Shown here piece by piece: positions 35,101 to 44,300 of a DNA stretch of 64,000 nt. Below the pieces are notes generated by a model, which ran no database searches, was not told the origin of the DNA, and worked only from the letters and a program-made list of their open reading frames with translations. This DNA comes from Carposina sasakii (Eukaryota; Arthropoda; Insecta; Lepidoptera; Carposinidae). Position 1 is the first letter of the stretch. The number at the start of each line of letters is the position of its first letter. Both the position numbers and the translations under genes were made by a program. The DNA lies in the NCBI GenBank assembly GCA_014607495.2, contig CP053172.1, forward strand, positions 5,532,888 through 5,596,887, in the 5' to 3' direction.

Positions 35101-35912
35101 TTGTAGTTTTCCTGGGTGCTAACCCAGGAGCAGGGTGGAACACACTTTGTAGCCTTAGATTTAAAACGGTTATGGTACCAACAAAAATTGCTGTTGGCTG
35201 GTTGTGAACGGGATCTACCACGGCTGCGGCTAGCACTACGTTTATGTATGCGGTTGGTGCGACTGGAAGAGCTAGTAGTTAGCGTGGCCACCACACGTGT
35301 GAGCTCAGCCACTTGTTTACTAAGCTCTGTAACGGTACTTTGATCTTGGGAAATTGAATTAATTACCTCAGAAGGCTGTGCGTGGATCTCCATCAGCTGG
35401 TCAGCGAGCTTGGTGAGATCGCCGATGTCCTGACCTTGGTGCGCAGTAAGCATTATTTGCACCATGCGAGGCAGCCGGTTGCTCCATATGGTGCGCAGCA
35501 GCTGGTCAGGGAATGTAGGTCCGGCCAATGTTCTGAGGTAGCGGAGGAAGGAAGATGGCTTTCGATCGCCTATATGCTCCCTCTCCAGCAGTTTGCGGAC
35601 CTTCTCCTCATATGAGTCTGTGAACCTGGATATAATAGCATCTTTAAATGTTGTATATGGCAGTGTTTTAGGTGGCTGTATAATGAGGTCTTCAACCTCC
35701 TTGGCATAATTTGTGTCGAGGTGTGCCACGGTGAAACTAAATTTTGTAGTTTCACTTGTAATGCGATTAATATCAAATTGCGCCTTCAAGCTCGCAAACC
35801 ACAAAGCAGGCCTGTCTTTGCTGAATGGGGGTGTACGTATAGACACCCTGTTAACTTGCATCTTGCGCACAACCTCACTGCCCCCAGCGTCAGCAAACTC
35901 TTCGTCAGACAT
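35088..35912 (-). CDS. Gypsy-B gag
   Basis: 274 residues from an ATG at 35912. Capsid-like features include FSKDRPALWFASLKAQFDI, TFKDAIISRF, EREHIGDRKPSSFLRYLR and LADQLMEIHAQ. The C-terminus is basic (SRSRGRSRS) with a CWYHNRFKSKATKC motif, the short Cys-His box usual in this arthropod Gypsy lineage instead of a CCHC knuckle. It overlaps the protease frame, as expected for gag-pol frameshifting. Confidence 0.8.
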   Translation of the reverse strand: MSDEEFADAGGSEVVRKMQVNRVSIRTPPFSKDRPALWFASLKAQFDINRITSETTKFSFTVAHLDTNYAKEVEDLIIQPPKTLPYTTFKDAIISRFTDSYEEKVRKLLEREHIGDRKPSSFLRYLRTLAGPTFPDQLLRTIWSNRLPRMVQIMLTAHQGQDIGDLTKLADQLMEIHAQPSEVINSISQDQSTVTELSKQVAELTRVVATLTTSSSSRTNRIHKRSASRSRGRSRSQPANSNFCWYHNRFKSKATKCVPPCSWVSTQENYNSGR

Positions 35913-36538
35913 TTCCGGCGAGGTAAATGGGATGGGGTGAAAATAGGTAAGGTTAGGTTAGATAAATAGCATAGTAGTACGTACCATGCGGTTTCACATA
36001 AATAGTGCGAAGTAAAATTTGTATAAAATTTAAAATAAAAACGTATAAAATGTAAAACTAATTGTTCCCAATGCGTGCATCACACTCAACATGCAGTATA
36101 GTCAACCACGTGCATTCGCCATTTGGTCTGCCTGGAGAACACGCTGTATGTACACGCTGTGTAGCCGGGATCGCGGTCTGCGCGCCCGCTCGTACCTTGC
36201 CGTGCTGCGGGGCTTCGCCCCCTCGTACCAATGGCTGTAGGCTAGGAGCGTAGCCGGGTTCGCGGAATGCGCGCCCGCTCGTACCACGTGGATGATGCGG
36301 GGTAGGCTTACCCCCTCGTGCAAAACCTGGGCCTCGTACCAGATCGTGGGCGTGCTAGCCAAATATGCGCCAGAGCACGCGGTTTCTTCCAAAAAAATAA
36401 CGGAGCCAAAAGTTTCCTCCTTCAATGTGGTGGTTGGGCTAAATGGCGGAGATGCGCGCACGATGCTTGCTTGCTTGGTCGATCCAATCCGCCGTCCGTG
36501 CGATCGTTCGGATCACGTCGGGGTCACCAATTTGGAGT
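35913..36538 (-). other. Gypsy-B 5' leader with a tandem repeat
   Basis: Just inside the LTR the minus strand reads ATTGGTGACCCCGACGTGAT, the usual Gypsy leader. Two diverged copies of a GC-rich unit (GTAGCCGGG, GCGCGCCCGCTCGTACC) lie at about 36159-36320. No ORF is supported. Confidence 0.6.
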
Positions 36539-36764
36539 TGTAGTTGTAGTAGGTTTCTTCCAATAAATGAATACGAATACTGATGTGGTATATATGGAGT
36601 TTATTGTACAACTAGGCTCACAATTTGCTTACGCACAGAGAGAGAGACGTGTGAACGCGGCGGCGGCCGACAGGCAAGAGAGAGAGTGAGCTGCCAAATA
36701 TGACAGCTCATGTCAGAGACAATTAGAGTAGCGTTCTCCACTATGGACGCGTTCACCGTTTACA
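36539..36764 (-). mobile_element. Gypsy-B 5' LTR
   Basis: Minus strand runs TGTAAACGGTGAACGCG to CTACAACTACA (226 bp) with an AATAAA near the 3' end. The partner LTR is missing from the window. Confidence 0.7.
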
Positions 36765-36777
36765 TTATTAGTGGGCG

Positions 36778-38100
36778 GATTCGGCGGGAAAAGCTGGAAG
36801 GGTGCAGGTGTAATTTTCTTGTGAAAATCAAAAATTATTTGTAAATGGCTTGCATGTGTCCGTAAGGTGATGTTTTCTGGTAGATAAGTTATATTTTGAT
36901 TACTTGTGGTGTGAATCTAGTGCGTGTGCATGGTTTTATACGCGGTAAGCCGAGTAAAACTTTAGCCGGATTACGATCTCTTCATGGGTGCATGTAAGTT
37001 GTTTCTGCAATAATTTTTCATTTTGACTAACTTTACACTTGTTCTTGAGGATTTTCCCGACGTTTCCATTCATCATCATTGTCATCTATACTAATATTAT
37101 AAAGCTGAAGAGTTTGTTTGTTTGTTTGTTTGTTTGAACGCGCTAATCTCCGGAACTACTGGGTCGAATTAAAAAATTCTTTTTGTGTTGGATAGTCCAT
37201 TTATCGAGGAAGGCTTTAGGCTATATATCATCACAGTGCGACCAATAGGGACGAAGAATAAGAGGAAAATGTGGAAAAAACATGGAAGATATATGAGAAA
37301 TACCACTCCTTTGCGTCGCGCAGTCGGGTAAAAAATATAGGAGACCTTCTTTGTCAACGCAATAGTACCCAAAACAATGATTTTTGGAATTTTTGTCTGT
37401 TTGTCGGTTTGTCTGAGCACGCTAATCACAGAAACGGCTGAAACAATTTCGATGCAGTTTTCAGAAATATATTGTGACAGGTCCCACTTAACATATAGGC
37501 TACTTTTTATGCGGGGAAAATGTTTTTATCCCGAATAATTTCGACATTTTGTTTTTTCTGTAGTCCACGCGGACGAAGTCGCGGGCGTCCACTAGTTCAT
37601 CATAAATTCAGAATACATTTTACTAAACAATGATTAGGCTGTATGGGCTTAGTTCCCCTTGCCTTTCCTTCGGGATAAACTAAAAGGATTCGGCGGGAAA
37701 AGCTGGAAGGGTGCAGGTGTAATTTTCTTGTGAAAATCAAAAATTATTTGTAAATGGCTTGCATGTGTCCTTAAGGTGATGTTTTCTGGTAGATAAGTTA
37801 TATTTTGATTACTTGTGGTGTGAATCTAGTGCGTGTGCATGGTTTTATACGCAGGTAAGCCGAGTAAAACTTTAGCCGGATTACGATCTCTTCATGGGTG
37901 CATGTAAGTTGTTTCTGCAATAATTTTTCATTTTGACTAACTTTACACTTGTTCTTGAGGATTTTCCCGACGTTGCCATTCATCATCATTGTCATTCATC
38001 ATAAATTCAGAATACATTTTACTAAACAATGATTAGGCTGTATGGTCTTAGTTCCCCTTGCCTTTCCTTCGGGATAAACTATAAAAAAAAAAAAAAAAAA
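36778..38100 (+). repeat. Duplicated SINE-like repeat with poly(A)
   Basis: Two direct copies starting GGATTCGGCGGGAAAAGCTG: the first at 36778-37685 (split by a Helitron), the second at 37686-38100, ending CCTTCGGGATAAACTA plus an A run. A third, inverted copy with a target duplication is at 40324-40738. The poly(A) end lies about 90 bp upstream of the ZAD gene start codon. Confidence 0.7.
37085..37595 (+). mobile_element. Non-autonomous Helitron (511 bp)
   Basis: Starts TCTATACTAATATTATAAAG, has a (TTTG)n run, and ends CGCGGACGAAGTCGCGGGCG plus TCCACTAG. It inserted exactly between A and T (GTCA|TTCATC). The neighbouring SINE copy keeps the empty site at about 37988-38000. No target duplication. 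Confidence 0.85.
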
Positions 38101-38191
38101 CATTACATTTTTTTTGTGAGTAGGTAAATAAAAGTATAATTTATTTGGCTCCGTGATCTTTGACTTATTCTATTTATGTACTGACGCGATT

Positions 38192-38350
38192 ATGGATTTT
38201 ATTCATAATTATATCGAGGAGGCTACGGACGACGCGCTTTGTCGATGTTGTCTATTACGACCGCCAGACAAAGATTTAAAAACCACTTATTGGCAGGATG
38301 GAAGCAGTGAAAATTACGCTAATATGCTGAAAGAATGCTTCGACTTACAT
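38192..38350 (+). CDS. ZAD gene exon 1
   Basis: ATG at 38192; 53 codons with the first ZAD cysteine pair (LCRCCLL) and ending FDLH before GTAAGT. The upstream 90 bp is AT-rich, with no clear TATA box, and borders a SINE poly(A). Confidence 0.7.
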
Positions 38351-41300
38351 GTAAGTACCACCTAATAATTATAATATTGATAGACAGGGAAGTGTAACAT
38401 CAAATCGATCTACTATGTTGCCTAAGTGTATAAGGAAGAGAAAACATCCTGCCGTACTGTGTAGGTAGGTACTGAAACTAACGAGTAGGTACACCCTGCT
38501 GGAATACTAGATGACAATGGCAAGTTTCTGCATGCAAGAAGAAAGAAAAGTCATGAAATTCTAACAAACTAGGCACAATAGAATCAGGTCTATTACTGAC
38601 CTGTCCACACAAACTAAGTAGATGTCCACTAGCTCTGTTAACTAGGTTGGTTCTGTTCTGTCACACATCACAACCTGGCACAAAAGAAGTTGTGGAAAAG
38701 AGTATATTAGTCTGCCTTGCAGTAGGTACCTAGATAAGATTATGCCATGTACCTAAAGATCTAAACACTATGATATTATAACTGGATCTGAGCTTATGCT
38801 TGACTTTCCAGATAGAGACAGCCCTCGAGAAGAAACCCGGCATCTGTGAGGACTGCATCATGCACCTGCGCGACGCATGTGAGTTCAAGCAGCGGGTGCA
38901 GAAGTGCCAGCAAGACTTCCAGGAGAGGATTGCAGCTGAAATTGACATTAAAGGTAACAATGTATACAAACTATGTATTCTCATATGTTTGTAATTACTT
39001 GCTGTCCTGGCTAGAGAAAATGAGGTATATTTTAGTATAGTAAGTATTTGGTCATCTAGCCAGCGAGCTAGATGACATGCTAAAAGACATAGGAAAGGAT
39101 TGGTTGAAAGCAGCTAATGATAGAAACATATGGAAGAAACTGGATGAGGCCTATACTGATGTATATTTTATATTAGAGGGCCATGATGGATATTTTATTA
39201 AATTTTATACCCTGTTTAAAAAAAATACTGCATGTCATGGACTAATAAAGGCTTCATGTTGGGTATAATTATTATAACCTCACTCTTATTCTTCCTTTCT
39301 TATTCTTTATTGCACATACACAAAAAATATAACACTCTTTTTAATTCCAGATGAGCTTATTGAAGAAATAGATGCCCTTCCAGTTTGTAATGTCGGTGAG
39401 TTCTAGATAGATGTAATCATCAAAGTCTCGGTGGCAACAGCCTCCAATACTACCACTTGTCTTTCTTTCCATGCCATTTTTCAGTTCCATAACTTAATAA
39501 TGTAGTCATTTCATGCTTCATAATGTCATCCGTGACCACTGTCTGTCTCTTTCAGACAAACTGCTGCCGGTGAAAGAAGAGGATACGGAACTTGATGACA
39601 GCGATACACATCTCAGTAAGACATACTACCTTACTAGTATTAACTATTATGTTCCTGTTTAAGTTGTTATAGTAGTTGCAATGTCTTGCTGCATGTGGAA
39701 TCATATTGCGACTACTATAGGATTTTGTACAAAGTAATTTTTGGACCACTTTTACTGATCAAATCTGCATCTCTTGCTCAAAAATATGTTAAGAGCGCTC
39801 TTAAAATTATATCATTACCTAAGATGAGACCTATTTGCCATTTTTGTAGGTTTCCTCTTTCGCCAATCCATAGATAAGGTAAAAGGGTGACACTCGTGAT
39901 TGATGTGAGTCCTTCCTGGTTGACGGCACTATCGCTATGTCGACCGAACCGGGGTAGATACTCCGACAAAATGCCAACACCAGCACCAGTATGATGAATT
40001 TGGTGAGAGCGAGATGTCTCACTTTTAAACGTCAAATTCACAGAGCTATTAATTACTAGATAAACTAAGTAGATGCACTTTGCATGTAAAAAATAGACTT
40101 AAGAATTAGAATAGACACTCGTTCGCGAGCCTGGACTGAAAGAATTAGGGCTGATAGAAGTGGTTTGCAATCCCTTTTTACACACAAAGTGGAAACACTT
40201 GCCTTGTCTAATTATTACTTAGCTCTGTGGATTTGACGTTTAAAAGTGAGACATCTCGCTCTCACCAAATTCATCATACCGGTGCAGCTCATTGATAGTT
40301 GACGTTTGGATAACCTTTTTATTTTTTTTTATTTTTTTTATTTAGTTTATCCCGAAGGAAAGGCAAGGGGAACTAAGCCCATACAGCCATTGTCTTTAGT
40401 AAATGATTTCTGAGATTATGGGATGATAATGATGATGGTGATGAATGGAAACGTCGGGAAAATCCTCAAGAACAAGTGTAAAGTTAGTCAAAATAAAAAA
40501 TAATTGCAGAAACAACTTACATAGGCCCATGAAGAGATTTTATTCCGGCTAAAGTTTTACTTAGCTTACCTGCGTATAAAACCATGCACACGCACTAGAT
40601 TCACATCACAAGTAATCAAAATATAACTTATCTACCAGAAAACATCACTTTACGGACACATGCAAGCCATTTACAAATAATTTTTGATTTTCACAAGAAA
40701 ATTACACCAGCTCCCTTCCAGCTTTTCCCGCCGAATCTAACCTTTTTATTATTCGATTTAAATATGACATTTGACAGCAAAATCTATGGCATATCTGCCA
40801 AATTAAGGACATGTTTAGCTTAAAAAATGTTTAAATTATTTTTTAATAACACGGTCAGTGTTTACCCACGTTTCCATTAGGGAATGACACGGCAAAGCGC
40901 GCTAAATAGGAACTTATACCTAAAACTAATTATGTTCAATAACCTAGGTGCTATAGATTGTTCTTATTCTTTATTGTGCACAAATCACTGCAATAAATGT
41001 AGAAATTAAAGATTTCAATAACGATTTCCCAGCTGTATTTCTTTAAATAAAATATTTTACAATTTTAGCCACTATAGTGACGTCTTCCGTCGTTTCGTTC
41101 GTTCGTCTTCCTTTTTTCTATTCTGCCATTCCTATCTTCCGTCTCTCTCTCGCACTCATTACTTCTCGCTCATTACATCCATGCATGCACTCCTATCAAA
41201 CCTTCCATGCATTTCTACATTTTGGGGGCTCGTCCGGCTCTAAGTAGAAAATAAAAATCAATACATAGCAAGATTGAAGACGATTAACGAAAAAGGAAAG

Positions 41301-44300
41301 ACGAACGCCGACATTGTTATATCATAGGAAAAGATCGACGAGCGATTTTGAAGACGCTGAAGACACGACAAAACAGCAGGAAAGCAGCTTGCGGCAGGTA
41401 GACGAACTGGTGACCAAGTTCAGTGGTGACGACAAAACCTGCTCATCAGCAAGGTGGGCGCAAGAAATTGATGATAACGCTGAAATATTCGGGTGGACCC
41501 CGCTGCAGCAGCTAATTGTGGGCCGTAGATCGCTGGCAGGCACAGCAGCCCTGTGGCTCAAGTCGGAGAAAATGTTTAAATCATGGGACGACCTAAAAAC
41601 GGCTGTTTTAAAGGGATTCCCTGATTCAGTTGACCAGAAAACGATACACGAAGTCATGAGCGCGAGGAAGAAAAAATCTAACGAAGGTTACCTAGAATAC
41701 ATGCTTATTATGAAGGAACTGGGCAAACGTGGAAAAATGCCGGACTATGTCGCCATTAAATACATTGTGGATGGCATAGAAGACTTCGAAACCAATAAGA
41801 TTATGCTATACGGAGTAACCACGTACCACGACCTGAAAGAAAAACTTAAAATATACGAGACGGTGAAAGACAAAATGCCGAAAAATAATCGGAGGACGGT
41901 TCAGAACTCGTACAGTCAACTCGTACAACGGTGCTATAACTGTGGGGAGACTCAACATACGTCGGCATATTGTCCATTTAGAGAAAAGGGCATGAAATGT
42001 AGAAATGAAAGATTTCAATAACGATTTCCCGGCTGTATTTCTTTAAATAAAATATTTTACAATTTTAGCCACTATAGTCACGTCTTCCGTCGTTTCGTTC
42101 GTTCGTCTTCCTTTTTTCTATTCTGCCATTCCTATCTTCCGTCTCTCTCTCGCACTCATTACTTCTCGCTCATTACCTCCATGCATGCACTCCTATCATA
42201 AATAAACCTTCCATGCATGCATCCGACATTCGGCCATCCTACATGCAGTCTGGCCTCAGACTGCCTTAAAACAACTTAAACAACAACATAAATTTAGGTA
42301 AAAGGACCTAACGCCCCGAAAGGCATTATTTACAAACACTGGTTCTATTTACAATATTTTTAAAAACAATTTACAACTTTACTCTATCTGTTCTTACACC
42401 TAAACCAGGGGTGGGCAAACTTTTTTCATCGCGGGCCGTAAATTAAAAAAAAATTGTCGCGGGCCAGAAAATTTAAAAAAATATTGCCGCGGGCCGGTTA
42501 ATTAAAAACACTTGGGGCAAGGCTACTAAGCGTAAAGTTTAAATACATTGTTTTTTAGAAACTTAAATGTTTTTTTTTAATACTTTTTCACATAAAAAAA
42601 TTGTCACCTTAGCAGTATTGTGATAAAAATACGAGATTTAAATGTTTTAAGTGTAGATAAAATATTTTAAGGTCTAAAAATATAATACAATTTGAACCTC
42701 GTACGGGCCGGATCCGGCCCGCGGGCCGTAGTTTGCCCATCCCTGACCTAAACCATTCAACATCATCATCGACATTTATCATCATCACCTGCGCTTGTGT
42801 TAACCGTTCATACAGCAATAACACAAAAATCACGCGTACACCCCTTAAGACAACATTTCCAAATAAATTAGTTTTCAGACGCACTACACTATAGTCAACA
42901 TGTACCCTCATCCTTTCATCTTTCTTTTTCACTGAAGTATCATACACTGCACAATATTTACAAACCACACTGTTCTCCAAACACTTGTATACCTTTTCTT
43001 TTATGATCAGTTGCTTAGCAACAGGAATATCGTCCTTACTATCTTTAAACTTAACTGAAATCTCTTCAATCTTCCTAGGTTCATATCTTTCCACAAACTT
43101 TGCTAAATCCTCATGCTGCTTACATACGCCGACATAATCATTCATCCATTCGTCATATTTCACCAGAAACTGCTCTGATATCTTCTCCGACTTTAACACT
43201 ACATTTTTATCACTGTCTGTATATTCAACAAAATAAGCTTTTATCACCTTCGTCATATTCTGTTTGTTTACATTATTTGACTTCAACATGACATCTTCCT
43301 TGTCATTGTCATCGACTTCTTTCACTTGCTTAGGCTGATAACTTTCCACTAATTTCACCACTATAATTTCTATCGCCAACTTGACAATATGGAACATTAG
43401 ACTCAACACAATTAACCTGACTCATCCATTCATCATATTTCTTTAACAACTGAACACATCCATTCTTCATCACTAACATTACCCTTTTAAGGAAATCTTG
43501 ACCAATTATTACATTGTAGGGCAAACAACACTTTTTAACTATATATAAAACAACATTATTATGGTAATCGCCGTCAATTTGAATTGCTGAAGTCACTTCC
43601 TAATGGGTTAATTTTCAACTGTCCTAGTCCACACAATGATACACAGCTTTCACGGTCGTATTTTGGCGATCCAATGCTCTCGTACACTTCATCTGTTATC
43701 AAATTCACGTCGTTGCCCGTATCAATTAATCCGGTGTTTGAGAAATCTTTGTTTTCCATAAAATTAACTTGATTTACTGGCTTTATCTATCCTTGTTTGT
43801 TTACCTCCGATCTCACGTCTTGACTGACATTAGTGACATTGACGTCGCCATCTTGGTTGTTATTGACGTTTCTTCGGCTTGTTCGTTGTTCGGTTTGTTC
43901 CATCTTGGGCAAAGTCATAGTGTCCTCTCTTTCGGTGTAAGGTTCGACTTCGGGTCGCCTTTCGGTCATTTCCGTAAACATCATTCTCCTTTGACTGGGT
44001 GGAGGATATTGTTCGCCTGCTCGTTCGTTGTAGTTCGGCTTGTAGTGACGGCCATCTTGAAGATTCGTCGCAGCAGGGTTCACAGGGTTCACATATTTTG
44101 CACCATTCTGTTGACTTTGTTTACATTCGAGTGACCTATGACCAAATTCGTTGCAACGGAAACATTTAATGCCCTTTTCTCTAAATGGACAATATGCCGA
44201 CGTATGTTGAGTCTCCCCACAGTTATAGCACCGTTGTACGAGTTCTGAACCGTCCTCCGATTATATTTTGGCATTTTGTCTTTCACCGTCTCGTATCTTT

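Larger units (their letters stand above)
30767..36764 (-). mobile_element. Gypsy-B LTR retrotransposon, 3'-truncated and interrupted
   Basis: Read leftward: 5' LTR (36539-36764), primer-site region, leader, gag, protease, RT, RNase H, integrase, and a C-terminal tail that stops at the Harbinger boundary near 30766. The 3' LTR is missing. A hAT MITE (30879-31383) and a Gypsy-C fragment (33378-about 34150) break pol; the second removes the RT catalytic box. It is non-functional as found. No env-like ORF is seen. Confidence 0.85.
40998..42218 (+). mobile_element. Gypsy-A mini-element: LTR, PBS, gag, LTR
   Basis: 5' LTR 40998-41219 (TGTAGAAATT to ATTTCTACA), PBS 41223-41237, gag 41314-41997, then a second LTR from 41998, which loses its last bases at about 42218. 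Protease and pol are absent: gag jumps into the LTR at a short shared AAATGT. The element is plus strand, in intron 4, opposite to the Gypsy-A fragment at 42754-44698. Confidence 0.8.
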
